From contig CATQHW010000002.1 of assembly GCA_958296075.1 (NCBI GenBank), forward strand, positions 1,240,001 to 1,304,000: a stretch of DNA of 64,000 bases, given 5' to 3'. This document shows, piece by piece, positions 1 to 9,415 of this stretch (its first letter is position 1; each line of letters begins with the position of its first letter). The DNA comes from an uncultured Spirochaetia bacterium. GTDB taxonomy: Bacteria; Spirochaetota; Spirochaetia; SZUA-6; Bin103. The notes below the pieces were generated by a model that saw only the letters and a program-made list of their open reading frames with translations, searched no databases and was not told where the DNA came from. A program made the position numbers and the translations under genes.

Positions 1-972
1 CGTCAGCTCCCGCACCTCGCCCAGAAACCGCTCGGTCACCACTGTGCCGTGCCGGCGCGGGCCGCCGGTCGCCGCGGCCGACACCGACACTTGGCTGGGA
101 CGGATCGACACCACGCGTCGACCGCCGGCGTCGATCGGCTGCGCGGCGCTCACCGGCCCCAGGTCGGTGAGCCAGCCGGCGCCGTTGCGCCGCACCTCGA
201 TCAGGTTGGTCTTGCCCAACAGGGAAGCGACGAAGCCGTTGGCGGGCGACCAGTAGAGCTCCTCAGGCGTGCCGGTCTGCTGCAGGCGGCCGCTGCGCAG
301 CACGGCCACCTGGTCGGCGACGCGGAATGCCGCGTCGCGGATATGCGTCACGAAGATGGTCGTCGTGGCCTGCATGGAGAGGATCGAACGCAGCTCGTCG
401 ATGAGCCGATCGCGCAGCGGGCCGTCGAGGTTGTTGAGCGGTTCGTCGAGCAGCAGCACGCGCGGCCGCGGCGCCAGCGCGCGGCCGATCGCGGCGCGCT
501 GCGCCTGGCCGCCCGATACCTGGTGCGGATAACGGCGCTGCGCGTCGCCGGCCCGCACCAACTCGACGACCGCGTCGACGCGCCGCTCGCGCTCCCGTTC
601 CGGCAGGCGCTGCAACCCGAACGCGATGTTCTGCCGCAGCGTCAGGTGGGGCAGCAGCGCGGCGTCCTGAAAGACGATGCCGACGTTGCGCTCCTCCGGC
701 GGCAGCGAGTGCCGGCCGCTTGCGATGCGCAGATCGCCCGCGTCGATCGTGCCGCTATCGAGCTCCTCGAAGCCGGCCACCAGGCGCAGCAGCGTGGTCT
801 TGCCGCTGCCGCTCTCGCCGAGGACGGCGGTGGTCCGGCCTTCCTCGACGGTAAGGGATACGCGGTCCAGAGCCGGCGCCGCGCTCCCCTTGAACCGCTT
901 GCTGACGGCGCTGAGCGTCAGTTGCCCGCCGGAGCGGGCCTGGGCGTTACGCCTGCGACGGAGCCGCAGCAT
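1..972 (-). CDS. Ferric-iron ABC transporter ATP-binding protein, 3' end cut by window edge
   Basis: This is the ATPase of an iron(III)-type ABC importer and powers the permease encoded just upstream. The frame opens with ATG at 972-970, overlapping the permease stop by 26 bp, and is open to base 1, giving 324 codons with the C-terminus missing. Visible motifs are Walker A GESGSGKTT (about residues 51-59), the signature VSGGQAQRAAIGRAL, Walker B RVLLLDEPLNNLD and the H-loop FVTH. The residues after the NBD (GKTNLIEVRRNG onwards) look like the accessory beta domain of FbpC/PotA-type ATPases. Iron specificity is inferred from the neighbouring binding protein. Confidence 0.9.
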   Translation of the reverse strand, partial: MLRLRRRRNAQARSGGQLTLSAVSKRFKGSAAPALDRVSLTVEEGRTTAVLGESGSGKTTLLRLVAGFEELDSGTIDAGDLRIASGRHSLPPEERNVGIVFQDAALLPHLTLRQNIAFGLQRLPERERERRVDAVVELVRAGDAQRRYPHQVSGGQAQRAAIGRALAPRPRVLLLDEPLNNLDGPLRDRLIDELRSILSMQATTTIFVTHIRDAAFRVADQVAVLRSGRLQQTGTPEELYWSPANGFVASLLGKTNLIEVRRNGAGWLTDLGPVSAAQPIDAGGRRVVSIRPSQVSVSAAATGGPRRHGTVVTERFLGEVRELT

Positions 973-2692
973 GGACGGGCCGTGACCGCGACCGTGCGCG
1001 CCGGCGGTCGGCCGCCGCCATACGGTTGAGGATCAGGACCGGGCCGAGTCCGGCGGCGATGATCACCAGCGCGTACGGCGCCGCGTCGACGAGCTGTTCG
1101 TTGCCGGCCAACCGAAAGACGTTGGTGGCCAGCGTCTCCAGGCGGAACGGCCGCAGGATCAGCGTCAATGGCAACTCCTTCAGCATCTCCACGATCATCA
1201 GGATCGCCGCCGTCATCAATGCGGGCCGCAGATTCGGCAACGCGACGCGCAGCAGGCCTTGCCCCGGCCGGCACCCCAGCGCGCGGCCCACTTCATCGAA
1301 GCGGGCCGGGAGGCGGGCGAAGCCGGATTCGACCGCGTGGTACCCCACGGCGAAGAACCGCACCACGTAGCCGGCGATGAGCGCCAAGCCGGTCGCGGTC
1401 AGCAGCAGTCCGGGCGAGACGCCGAGCAGAACGCGCGCCGCGCCGTCGAGCCGTTGGTCGACCCAGGTGTAGGCGGTGGCGATGCCGACCGCCAGCACGG
1501 CCGCCGGCACCGCGTAGCCGGCGGCCGACCAGCGCGCCAACGCGCCGACCAGCCGATCCTTGCGTACCCGCGCCGCGTACGCCACCAGCACGGCGAGCAC
1601 CACCGTGGCCGCGGTCGCCGTCGCGGCCAGGCCGATGCTGGTGGCGGCCAGCGGGATCAGGTCGGAATCGATGGCCGGCGGGCGGCGGGCGGTCCACCAC
1701 AGGAGCTGCCCGGCCGGCAGCGCGAATCCGGTGATTACCGGCACCGCGCAGGCGACCCAGGCCGCCAGCGCCGCGGCGCCGCGCAAACGGCGGCGGACCA
1801 GCGGGCGATCGTTCAGCGTCGCGTCACAGAACCGCGCCGCGCCGCGCTGCCGGTGCTCGACCGCCTGCAGCAGCGCGATGGCGATCAGCAGCAGCGCGCC
1901 CAGGGCCAGGGCGACGCGCACGCTGCCGAGCCCGAACCAGCCGCGAAAGATGCCGATCGTCAGCGTGTCGACGCCCAGGTAGTGCGATGCCCCGAACTCG
2001 CCGAGCGTTTCCATCACCACCAGCATCACGCCGGCGGCCAGGGCCGGCCGGGTCGCGGGTAGCACCGCACGGGCCAACGCCGCCGCTCCGGAGCTTCCCA
2101 GGCTGCGGGTCACCTCCAGCAGGGTCGCTCCCTGCTGGGCGAAGGCCGTTCGCGCGGTGAGGTAGACGTAGGGATACAGGAGCGCGGCGAGCACGAACGC
2201 CAGCCCGCCGAAGCCGCGCACCCGCAGGGTCGGGTAGGCGCCGGCCGGCACGCCGAGGGCCTCGCGGAACAGCAACTGGGCCGGCCCCGTGTAGTCGAAG
2301 ATGCCGCCGTAGGCCAGCGCGCCGATATAGGTCGGGATCGCCAGCGGCAGCACCAGGAGCCACCCGAGCGCCCGCCGGCCGGGGAAGTCGTATACGGTCA
2401 CCAGCCACGCGGCCGTCACGCCGACCAGCGCGCACAGGGCGGCGACCAGGGCGGCCAGAGCCGCGGTGGTGCCCGCGTAGCGCGGCAGCACGGTGCGCAG
2501 CAGGTGGCTCATCTCCGCCGAAAAGATGCCGTCCAGGTTGGCGATCACCACCAGGAGCGGCGCGCCGATCAGCACGCCGACCGTGATCGGCGCCGCCAGC
2601 CAGCCGCGCGACGCGGCGGCGCGCGGAGTCCGCGGCCGGCGAGCACCGGGGCGCAGAGGTCGGGGCAACCGTGCCGTCAGCAGGTCAGCCAT
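947..2692 (-). CDS. Iron(III) ABC transporter permease, two fused permease lobes
   Basis: An inner-membrane permease of 581 residues, the usual size of FbpB/FutB-type proteins in which two BPD-transport domains are fused. Each lobe has about six hydrophobic segments and an EAA-like cytoplasmic loop; examples are LLEVTRSLGSSGAAALARAVLPATRPAL in pieces near residues 190-220 and DEVGRALGCRPGQGLLRVALP near 465. It should move ferric iron released by the binding protein encoded at 2810-3832, using the ATPase that overlaps its 3' end. The start lies about 117 bp after the binding-protein stop, and all three genes share one direction. Confidence 0.9.
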   Translation of the reverse strand: MADLLTARLPRPLRPGARRPRTPRAAASRGWLAAPITVGVLIGAPLLVVIANLDGIFSAEMSHLLRTVLPRYAGTTAALAALVAALCALVGVTAAWLVTVYDFPGRRALGWLLVLPLAIPTYIGALAYGGIFDYTGPAQLLFREALGVPAGAYPTLRVRGFGGLAFVLAALLYPYVYLTARTAFAQQGATLLEVTRSLGSSGAAALARAVLPATRPALAAGVMLVVMETLGEFGASHYLGVDTLTIGIFRGWFGLGSVRVALALGALLLIAIALLQAVEHRQRGAARFCDATLNDRPLVRRRLRGAAALAAWVACAVPVITGFALPAGQLLWWTARRPPAIDSDLIPLAATSIGLAATATAATVVLAVLVAYAARVRKDRLVGALARWSAAGYAVPAAVLAVGIATAYTWVDQRLDGAARVLLGVSPGLLLTATGLALIAGYVVRFFAVGYHAVESGFARLPARFDEVGRALGCRPGQGLLRVALPNLRPALMTAAILMIVEMLKELPLTLILRPFRLETLATNVFRLAGNEQLVDAAPYALVIIAAGLGPVLILNRMAAADRRRARSRSRPVHAAAPSQA

Positions 2693-2809
2693 TCCGTGTC
2701 CGAACCCACCGTACCGGTCAAGCTCATATGAATCAAGCTACGTTAAGTCCCTATAGGCGCGTTCAGCGGAGTCCGCAAGAGGGCGCCCCGGCCCCGGCGG
2801 CCTGCGGCG

Positions 2810-3832
2810 CTACCGCCAGCCGGCGCGGTCGAAGATGCGCACGGCGTCGGCGTTCAGCTCGCCCAGCCGGTTCAACGGCAGATCGTCGGCCGCGAACGCG
2901 CCCCACGACTGCAGGAGCGGCGACGGGCTCACCGCGGGATTGACCGGATACTCGTAATTGGCGGCCGAGAACCGCTCCTGAGCCTCGGCGCCGGTCAGGA
3001 ACTCCAGCAGCTTGACGGCGTTGTCGTGGTTCTTGGCGCTGGCCGTCACCCCCGCGCCGCTGACGTTGACGTGCGTTCCCCGGTCCTCCTGGTTCGGGAA
3101 GAAGACCCGCACCTGAGCGCCGACCTCGCGTTCGTACTCGTCGCCGGAGTTGAGCAGCCTCCCGACGTAGTAGGTGTTCACGATCGCCAAGTCGCCCTCA
3201 CCGGCGACGACCGCCTTCATCTGGTCGCGGTCGTTTCCCTGCGGCGTGCGCGCCATGTTGGCCACGACGCCGGCGGCCCAGGCGGCGGCCGCCGCTTCAC
3301 CCTCATGGGCGATGATCGACGCCAGCAGCGACTGGTTGTAGATGTTCGACGACGACCGGATCAGGATGCGGCCCTCCCACCGCGGCTGCGTGAGGTCGGC
3401 GTAGGTCGAAAGCTCGGCCGGCGAGACGCGCTCGGGGTGGTAGACGATGACCCGCGCGCGCCGCGTGAGACCGTACCAGTGGCCGCCGGGGTCGCGCAGG
3501 TGCGCCGGTACGTTCGCCCGCAGCGCGTCCGAGGCCGCCGGCCGCAGCAGACCCATCGCCTGCGCCCGTACCAGGCGGCCGGCGTCGACGGTCATCAGCA
3601 CGTCGGCCGGCGACGCCGCGCCCTCGCGGGACAGCCGCCCGATCAGCTCGTCGGCGCTTCCCTGCAGCACGTTGACCGTGATCCCGGTCCGCTCCGCGAA
3701 CCGGTCGTAGAGCGCCCGATCCGTGTCGTAGTGGCGGTGCGAGTAGACGTTGACCTCGCCGTCGGCCAGCGCAGGTCCGGCCGCCGCCAGCGCGGCGGCA
3801 GCGACGATGAGCGAACGGAACATGAACCTCAT
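2810..3832 (-). CDS. Iron(III)-binding periplasmic protein of the ABC importer
   Basis: A substrate-binding protein of 340 residues related to FbpA/FutA. I chose the ATG at 3832 because AAGGAG precedes it and it begins a clean signal peptide (MRFMFRSLIVAAAALAAAGP); a longer ATG frame from 3883 would add 17 non-signal residues. The mature start EVNVYSHRHYDTD matches the iron-ligand region of FutA proteins, and a tyrosine pair occurs in NTYYVGRL, the usual phenolate ligands. It captures ferric iron in the periplasm and hands it to the permease encoded downstream. The upstream AT-rich promoter region carries a palindrome that may bind an iron regulator. Confidence 0.9.
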   Translation of the reverse strand: MRFMFRSLIVAAAALAAAGPALADGEVNVYSHRHYDTDRALYDRFAERTGITVNVLQGSADELIGRLSREGAASPADVLMTVDAGRLVRAQAMGLLRPAASDALRANVPAHLRDPGGHWYGLTRRARVIVYHPERVSPAELSTYADLTQPRWEGRILIRSSSNIYNQSLLASIIAHEGEAAAAAWAAGVVANMARTPQGNDRDQMKAVVAGEGDLAIVNTYYVGRLLNSGDEYEREVGAQVRVFFPNQEDRGTHVNVSGAGVTASAKNHDNAVKLLEFLTGAEAQERFSAANYEYPVNPAVSPSPLLQSWGAFAADDLPLNRLGELNADAVRIFDRAGWR

Positions 3833-3872
3833 GGAGAGCTCCTTCGATGAGAATGGGCACAGTGTAGTAAGG

Positions 3873-3883
3873 TTGATTATCAA
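3873..3883. promoter_or_regulatory. Perfect palindrome in the iron-importer promoter region
   Basis: The 11-base element TTGATTATCAA is a perfect inverted repeat in an AT-rich island (about 3865-3925) upstream of the minus-strand iron-binding protein. Read on the minus strand it contains GATAAT, which could serve as a -10 box. A Fur-like repressor site overlapping the -10 would suit an iron-uptake operon, but the match to a classical Fur box is only partial, so this is an inference from position and symmetry. Confidence 0.4.
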
Positions 3884-3978
3884 AGTAAACTAGGATTGCG
3901 AAGATTAATTGTTATTAATGAAGGAGGAGAACGGAACCGGGCCGCTCAGCCGGGACTCTCGTCATTTTTCCGCTCCCC

Positions 3979-4007
3979 TTGTCCGCAGGTCGGTCTGGCA
4001 GTATATT
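3979..4007 (+). promoter_or_regulatory. Sigma-70-like promoter of the lysW operon
   Basis: A -35 box TTGTCC (3979-3984) and a -10 box TATATT (4002-4007) are separated by 17 bp. The predicted transcript start near 4014 leaves a leader of about 40 nt before lysW, which has a strong AGGAGG site. Such AT-rich hexamers stand out in this GC-rich sequence. Confidence 0.6.
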
Positions 4008-4054
4008 GGCCGATTCAAAGTACGACTCATCGATGCAAAGAGGAGGATGAATCC

Positions 4055-4216
4055 ATGGCTGCTTGTCCCGAGTGCGACGCGAACGTCCCGACCGACGACG
4101 TCCAGAAGGCGGAGGTGCGGGCCTGTCCCGAGTGCGGCACGGCTCTGGAAGTGGTCTCGCTCGATCCCGTAGTGCTGGACTTGGCGCCGGAGCCGGACGA
4201 GGACTGGGGCGAGTGA
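4055..4216 (+). CDS. lysW: LysW amino-group carrier protein
   Basis: A 53-residue acidic carrier protein. The C-terminal glutamate of LysW is joined to the amino group of alpha-aminoadipate or glutamate, and the intermediates stay attached during lysine/arginine synthesis. Two CPEC/CPEC zinc-knuckle pairs (residues 4-7 and 24-27) and the C-terminal motif EDWGE with its terminal Glu are all present. The ATG follows AGGAGG by a short gap, which decides the start; a longer open frame upstream lacks a ribosome site. The stop TGA overlaps the GTG of lysX, so the two genes are translationally coupled. Confidence 0.95.
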   Translation: MAACPECDANVPTDDVQKAEVRACPECGTALEVVSLDPVVLDLAPEPDEDWGE

Positions 4217-5091
4217 GGATCGGCGTTCTGCACTCGCTGATACGCAAGGAGGAGAAGCTCCTCCTTGCCGCGTTTCGCGCGCGCAGCGTGCAGGTGACGC
4301 TGATCGACGACCGCGAGCTGATATTCGATCTGCACCGCTGCCCGCAGGTCGACGTGGTCCTGGAGCGGTGCATCAGTCACTCGCGGGCGCTGCACGCCCT
4401 GCGCCTCCTGGAGAGCGCCGGCATACGCTGCCTGAACAGCTATCAGGTCGCGCAGGTGTGCGGCGACAAGATACTCACGGCCGTCGCGCTGCGCGAGCAC
4501 GGCGTGCCGCAGCCGGAGGCGCGCGTAGCCTTTACCGACGAGTCGGCGCTGCAGGCGATCGAGGAGATCGGCTACCCCGTGGTCCTGAAGCCGGCGGTCG
4601 GCTCCTGGGGGCGTCTGCTCGCCAAGGTGAACGATCGGGAGGCGGCCGAAGCGATCCTGGAGCACAAGCGCATCCTGGGCTCCTACCACCACTCGATCTT
4701 CTTCGTACAGAAGTACATCGACAAGCCGGGCCGCGACCTCCGCTGCTTCGTGGTGGGGGACCGCTGCATCGCCGCCATCTACCGCACCTCCGCGCATTGG
4801 AAGACCAACACCGCGCTCGGCGGCACGGCCAGCGGCGCGCCGGTCACCGCGCAACTGGGCGAGCTTGCCGTGAGCGCGGCGCGGGCCGTGGGCGGCGGCA
4901 TGGTCGGCGTCGACGTGCTGGAGAACGATGACGACCTGCTCGTGAACGAGGTCAACTACACGATGGAGTTCAGCAACAGCATCGACACCACCGGCGTCGA
5001 CATCCCCGGCCACATCGCCGACTACACCATCGCCCAAGCCGCCAACTCCCAAGTTGCCAACACTCAAGTCGGCAGTCAGACCGTTTCGTGA
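4213..5091 (+). CDS. lysX: LysW-alpha-aminoadipate (or glutamate) ligase LysX
   Basis: An ATP-grasp ligase of 292 residues that attaches alpha-aminoadipate (or glutamate) to the C-terminal Glu of LysW. The sequence follows Thermus-type LysX closely: [43 protein letters not shown], the metal-binding [12 protein letters not shown], and TTGVDIPG near the end. I chose GTG at 4213, which overlaps the lysW stop (GTGA); longer in-frame starts would run through lysW. The C-terminal tail repeats NSQV/NTQV and is probably disordered. Sequence alone does not settle whether the substrate is aminoadipate, glutamate or both. Confidence 0.93.
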   Translation: MRIGVLHSLIRKEEKLLLAAFRARSVQVTLIDDRELIFDLHRCPQVDVVLERCISHSRALHALRLLESAGIRCLNSYQVAQVCGDKILTAVALREHGVPQPEARVAFTDESALQAIEEIGYPVVLKPAVGSWGRLLAKVNDREAAEAILEHKRILGSYHHSIFFVQKYIDKPGRDLRCFVVGDRCIAAIYRTSAHWKTNTALGGTASGAPVTAQLGELAVSAARAVGGGMVGVDVLENDDDLLVNEVNYTMEFSNSIDTTGVDIPGHIADYTIAQAANSQVANTQVGSQTVS

Positions 5092-6113
5092 TCCGGGCGT
5101 CGATCGCCGGCGCCTCCGGCTATGCGGGCGGCGAGCTGTTGCGGCTGCTGCTGTTCCACCCGCAGGTGTCGGTCGCGCAGGCGACCTCCGAGCGGCTTGC
5201 CGGCACCTACGTCCGCCACGCGCATCCCAACCTGCGCGGGGTCACCGACCTGCGGTTCGTGCCGGCCGCCGAGCTGGCCCCGTGCGACGCGTTATTCCTG
5301 TGCCTCCCGCACGGGCAGGCGATGGACCGGATCGACGAGTTCCGCGGCGTCGCCGAGCGCATCGTCGATCTCAGCGCCGACTTCCGCCTGCGCGATCCCG
5401 ATGACTACGTGCGCTGGTACGGGCGCAGTCATCCGCGGCCGGAGCTGCTGGACGGCGCCGTGTACGGGATGCCGGAGCTGCACCGCGACCGGCTGGCGGG
5501 AGCGGCGCTGGTCGCCGGCTGCGGTTGCAACGCCACCGCGACGATCCTGGCGCTGCGGCCGCTGGTGGCCGCCGGCGTGGTCGGCCAGGTCGTGGTGGAG
5601 GTCAAGGCCGGGTCGAGCGAAGGCGGTAACGAGGCGAGCGCCGCCAGCCATCACCCCGAGCGATCGGGCAGCGTGCGCTCCTACAAGCCGACCGGACACC
5701 GGCACCAGGCGGAGATGCTGCAGGAACTCGGCGGGCTGCCGCTGAGCTTCTCGGCTACCGCGGTGGAGCTGGTACGCGGCCTGCTGGCCACCGCGCACGT
5801 CTTCCTCACGGAATCGATCGACGAGAAGGCGGTCTGGCGCATCTTCCGCCGCGCCTACGCGGACGAGCCGTTCGTGCGCATCGTCAAGGACCGCCGCGGC
5901 ATCTACCGCTATCCGGAGCCCAAGATCCTCGCCGGCAGCAACTACTGCGACATCGGCTTCGAGCTCGACGCCGGCGCGGGGCGGCTGGTGGTGATGAGCG
6001 CGGTGGACAACCTGATGAAGGGAGCGGCGGGCCAGGCGGTGCAGGCGTTCAACGTCATGTTCGGACTCGACGAGCGCGCCGGGCTCGGCTTTCCCGGCCT
6101 GCGCCCGATCTGA
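5088..6113 (+). CDS. lysY: LysW-aminoadipyl/glutamyl-phosphate reductase (LysY/ArgC family)
   Basis: An NADPH-dependent semialdehyde dehydrogenase of 341 residues that reduces the acyl phosphate made by LysZ while it is still attached to LysW. The Rossmann start [18 protein letters not shown], the catalytic cysteine in [14 protein letters not shown], and the conserved KAGSSEGG and HRHQAEM segments identify the ArgC family; the operon points to the LysW branch. It starts with GTG inside a GTGA overlap with the lysX stop. About 19 bp separate it from the next start. Confidence 0.93.
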   Translation: MIRASIAGASGYAGGELLRLLLFHPQVSVAQATSERLAGTYVRHAHPNLRGVTDLRFVPAAELAPCDALFLCLPHGQAMDRIDEFRGVAERIVDLSADFRLRDPDDYVRWYGRSHPRPELLDGAVYGMPELHRDRLAGAALVAGCGCNATATILALRPLVAAGVVGQVVVEVKAGSSEGGNEASAASHHPERSGSVRSYKPTGHRHQAEMLQELGGLPLSFSATAVELVRGLLATAHVFLTESIDEKAVWRIFRRAYADEPFVRIVKDRRGIYRYPEPKILAGSNYCDIGFELDAGAGRLVVMSAVDNLMKGAAGQAVQAFNVMFGLDERAGLGFPGLRPI

Positions 6114-6132
6114 GCGTTCGAGCGTCTTGCCC

Positions 6133-6771
6133 GTGTGCCGCCTGCTTGCGGTCTGCGCCGCCGAGCCGTTCGAACTGCGGCGCTACCTGCAGCCGTTCGC
6201 GGAGATCGCCCGCACCAGTTCCGAGTACCAGGGCCACGGCTGGGGCTGCGGCTGGATGACGCCGGACGGCTGGCGGCTCTACCACGACATCGCCCCGGTC
6301 TGGGAGGACCTCTCGCCGCCGCGCGCGCGCACGCGGTTGCTGGTCGCGCACGCCCGCAGCGCGTTTCGCGACGAAGGGATCGCGGTGCGCAACAACATGC
6401 CGTTCACCGACGGGCGGTCGGTCTTCGTGTTCAACGGCGAGTTGCGCGGCGTGCGGGTGCGCGAAACCGGCCGCATCGGAGCCGAGAAGCTCTACAACTT
6501 CGTCCGGCGCTTCGATCGCGGCGACCTGACCGAAGCGATGCGCAAGGGGCTCGCCACCATCGAGGAGCGGACGCGTTACGTGCGCGCGATGAACGTCATC
6601 ATCGCCGACGCGGCGGCGGTGCGGGTCACCAACCGCTTCAACGACTCGTCGAGCTACTTTCAGATGCACGTTTCGCGCGACCGGGAGCGGCTGGTAGTCT
6701 GCTCCGATCCGCTGCCGGCGGGCGAGTGGCAGCCGCTCGCCACCGGTGACGTGCATACCTACCGGACCTGA
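6133..6771 (+). CDS. Class II glutamine amidotransferase-like protein in the LysW operon
   Basis: A 212-residue Ntn-hydrolase of the class II glutamine amidotransferase family. I chose the GTG at 6133 because it gives Met-Cys-Arg-Leu, placing the catalytic cysteine right after the initiator as this fold requires; the TTG two codons upstream would bury it. Typical elements are GHGWGCGWM (about 37-45), LLVAHARSA and NNMPFTDGRSVFVFNGEL, the glutaminase pocket. There is no synthase domain, so the protein either partners with another enzyme or acts as an amidase. It lies between lysY and lysZ in the same operon, but no role in LysW chemistry is established as far as I know. Confidence 0.82.
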   Translation: MCRLLAVCAAEPFELRRYLQPFAEIARTSSEYQGHGWGCGWMTPDGWRLYHDIAPVWEDLSPPRARTRLLVAHARSAFRDEGIAVRNNMPFTDGRSVFVFNGELRGVRVRETGRIGAEKLYNFVRRFDRGDLTEAMRKGLATIEERTRYVRAMNVIIADAAAVRVTNRFNDSSSYFQMHVSRDRERLVVCSDPLPAGEWQPLATGDVHTYRT

Positions 6772-6774
6772 ACG

Positions 6775-7566
6775 GTGAACATCATCAAGGTGGGCGGCGG
6801 CAATGCCATCAACCTGCCGGGGATCGCGGCGGACCTGGCCGATCTGGACGAGCCGGCGGTGATCGTGCACGGCGCCAACGCGCTGCGCGACGAGCTGGCC
6901 GAGCGTCTGGGCGCCCCCAAGCAGGTGCTGACGTCGGTGTCCGGCTACTCCAGCGTCTATTCCGACGACCGCGCCCTCGACATGATCATGCTGGCCTACG
7001 CGGGGCTGCGGAACACGCAGCTCGTCGAGCTGTGCCAGCGGTCCGGCGTGGACGCGATCGGGTTGACGGGCCTGGACGGGCGTCTGATCCGGGGGCGGCG
7101 CAACCGGGGCGTCCGCGTGCGGCGCGACGGCAGGACGTTCATCGTGCGGGACCGGTCCGGCAAGCCGGCGGACGTCAACGGCGCGCTGCTGCGCACGCTG
7201 CTGAACGGCGGCCATACGCCGGTGATCAGCATACCGATCCTCGACGAGCACGGCGTCGCCATCAATTCCGAAAACGACGACATCGTGGTGGCGCTGCACG
7301 CCGAGCTGCGCGCGCGGCGGGTGTTCCAGCTCATCGAAGCGCCGGGGTTCCTGGCGCGCGCGGATGACGAGACCTCGGTCGTGCGCGAGCTCGACGCCGC
7401 CGCGCTCGACCGCTTCGAGGCGCAGGCCACCGGCCGCATCCGGCGCAAGCTGCGCGCGCTCAAGGAGCTGATTGCGCTCGGCGGCGTGGAGGTCATACTG
7501 TGTGACGGCCGCACGGAGCACCCCCTGCGCGAGGGATTGGCGGGGCGCGGCACCAGAATCGGATGA
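6775..7566 (+). CDS. lysZ: LysW-aminoadipate/glutamate kinase LysZ
   Basis: An amino-acid-kinase-fold enzyme of 263 residues, related to ArgB. It phosphorylates the side-chain carboxylate of LysW-bound aminoadipate or glutamate before reduction by LysY. Visible features are the N-terminal phosphate loop NIIKVGGGNAIN, VIVHGANALRDEL, the internal ISIPILDEHGVAINSENDDI segment typical of LysZ, and a C-terminal RKLRALKELIALGGVEVILCDG block. It starts with GTG 3 bp after the amidotransferase stop and overlaps the next gene by ATGA. Confidence 0.92.
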   Translation: MNIIKVGGGNAINLPGIAADLADLDEPAVIVHGANALRDELAERLGAPKQVLTSVSGYSSVYSDDRALDMIMLAYAGLRNTQLVELCQRSGVDAIGLTGLDGRLIRGRRNRGVRVRRDGRTFIVRDRSGKPADVNGALLRTLLNGGHTPVISIPILDEHGVAINSENDDIVVALHAELRARRVFQLIEAPGFLARADDETSVVRELDAAALDRFEAQATGRIRRKLRALKELIALGGVEVILCDGRTEHPLREGLAGRGTRIG

Positions 7567-8717
7567 ACACGCAAGAGACGGAACGACGCTACGCGTTCGA
7601 GGTCTATCCGAAACGCGACCTGACCCTGGTGCGGGGCGAGGGCGCGGTGGTCTGGGACGAAGCGGGACGCAGCTACCTCGACTGCGCCGCCGGCACCGGC
7701 GTGGCCTGCCTGGGTCACGCTCACCCGGCGGTGGTGGAGGCGATCGCCCGGCAGGCGCGGACGCTGATCACCTGCGGCGGCGTCTTCTACAACGACCGGC
7801 GCGCGGCGGTGCTCGCCAAGCTGGTGCAGGCGGCGCCCGAGCGTCTGACGCGCGCGTTTCTCTGCAACTCCGGCGCGGAGGCGATCGAGACCGCCTTCAA
7901 GTTCGCGCGCCTGGCGACCGGCCGCACCGACGTCGTGGCCGCCATGCGGGGGTTTCACGGCCGTACCATGGGGGCGCTGAGCGCCACCCACAAGAAGGAG
8001 TACCGGGAGCCGTTCGCGCCGCTGGTTCCCGGCGTCGCGCACGTCCCGTACAACAACCTCGCCAAGCTGGCGGACGCGGTCACCGACCGCACCGCGGCGG
8101 TGGTGCTGGAGCCGATCCAGGGCGAAGGCGGGGTGCACCGCGCCGCCGACGATTACCTGCACGGCGTCCGCGAGCTGTGCGACGAACGCGGGTCGCTGTT
8201 GATCGCCGACGAGATCCAGACCGGTTTCTGCCGTACCGGCCGCATGTTCGCGGTCGAGCACAGCGGCGTGCAGCCCGACGTCATGTGCGTGGCCAAGGGC
8301 ATCGCCGGCGGCGTGCCGATGGGGGCGGCGCTGTTCAGCGACGCGGTCAAGCCGGCGGTCGGCATCCACGGCTCCACGTTCGGCGGCAACCCGCTGGCCT
8401 GCGCGGCGGCGGCGGCCACCATCGACTACCTGGTCGAGCACGACCTGGCCGGCCGGGCGGCCGCGTCCGGCGCGTACTTCGCGGAGTTGTTCGAGCGGTC
8501 GCGTCCGGCCTGCGTGCGAGAGCTCCGGCGGTTCGGCCTGATGATCGGCATCGAGCTCAAGGAACGGTCGCAGCCGCACCTGGTCGCGCTCATGGAGCAG
8601 GGGGTGCTGGCGCTGCCGGCCGGCCAGACCGTGATCCGCCTGCTGCCGCCGCTGATCATCGAGCGGGAGCAGATCGAGGCGGTGGTGGCCGCGCTTTGCA
8701 AGGTGCTTTCCCGGTGA
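7563..8717 (+). CDS. lysJ: LysW-semialdehyde aminotransferase LysJ (class III, ArgD-like)
   Basis: A PLP enzyme of 384 residues that aminates LysW-bound aminoadipate (or glutamate) semialdehyde. Motifs include [16 protein letters not shown], the PLP-stacking [19 protein letters not shown], the aspartate in [11 protein letters not shown], and the Schiff-base lysine in [13 protein letters not shown]. It closes the operon and overlaps lysZ by ATGA. The final deacylase LysK, needed to release lysine or ornithine, is not in this window. Confidence 0.92.
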   Translation: MNTQETERRYAFEVYPKRDLTLVRGEGAVVWDEAGRSYLDCAAGTGVACLGHAHPAVVEAIARQARTLITCGGVFYNDRRAAVLAKLVQAAPERLTRAFLCNSGAEAIETAFKFARLATGRTDVVAAMRGFHGRTMGALSATHKKEYREPFAPLVPGVAHVPYNNLAKLADAVTDRTAAVVLEPIQGEGGVHRAADDYLHGVRELCDERGSLLIADEIQTGFCRTGRMFAVEHSGVQPDVMCVAKGIAGGVPMGAALFSDAVKPAVGIHGSTFGGNPLACAAAAATIDYLVEHDLAGRAAASGAYFAELFERSRPACVRELRRFGLMIGIELKERSQPHLVALMEQGVLALPAGQTVIRLLPPLIIEREQIEAVVAALCKVLSR

Positions 8718-8730
8718 TACCGTGGCGGGC

Positions 8731-9375
8731 ATGAATGGGATGAGTCGCTTCAGGCTCGCGGCGCTGATCGGTCTGCTCGGCGCGCTCCTCGCCGCACCGA
8801 GCTTCGCCCAGGCGCCGGAGGACAAGACCACGATCATCGGACTCGACCTCCTGAGCCCGCTGGTCGGCCGGTACAGCGGGTCCTTCGAGCAGGTGCTCGA
8901 CGACGACATCAGCCTCTTCGCCATCCCGAGCTACTACAACCCGAAGGCCGGCATCTTCGACCCGCTGGCCGGCACCACCGCAATCACTAAGACCGACTTC
9001 GACGTCTGGTCGGTGGCCGTCGCCGCCGGTGCGAACTACTTCATCAACGGCGTGGCGCCGACCGGCGTGTTCGCGGGAGCGTGGCTCTCCCCGGGGTACG
9101 CCTTCGCCCGGTTCGAGGGCACGGCGCTCGAGAAAAAAGACGGCTCCAAAGAGGAGTCCGGGACGGTGCTGCTGGGCGCGGGCGCGCACGTCGGCTACCG
9201 GGTCATCTGGGGGCCGGTCGCGCTTACTCCGCGCGTCGGCGTGAGCTACCAGATCGCGTTCAGCCCGTTCACGGGATACAGGAAATTAGGGCCAAGTCAT
9301 CTCGCCAACATCGTGGCGAGCGTCAACAGCGGCCTGCGGTTTCCGTGGAGCATAGAGCTGGCCATCGCGTTCTGA
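8731..9375 (+). CDS. Predicted outer-membrane beta-barrel protein
   Basis: A protein of about 214 residues with a signal peptide (SRFRLAALIGLLGALLAAP, cleaved near SFAQA) followed by alternating beta-strand sequence and a C-terminal phenylalanine (IELAIAF), the usual barrel end. This suggests a small outer-membrane barrel of the DUF3575 kind. There is no strong ribosome site; ATG at 8731, ATG at 8740 and GTG at 8722 are all possible starts. It follows lysJ by about a dozen bases but has no evident link to the LysW pathway. The ligand is unknown. Confidence 0.6.
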   Translation: MNGMSRFRLAALIGLLGALLAAPSFAQAPEDKTTIIGLDLLSPLVGRYSGSFEQVLDDDISLFAIPSYYNPKAGIFDPLAGTTAITKTDFDVWSVAVAAGANYFINGVAPTGVFAGAWLSPGYAFARFEGTALEKKDGSKEESGTVLLGAGAHVGYRVIWGPVALTPRVGVSYQIAFSPFTGYRKLGPSHLANIVASVNSGLRFPWSIELAIAF

Positions 9376-9415
9376 CCGATCCGGCGGCCGCCGTCACGAT
9401 CACAGGAGGTCGATC

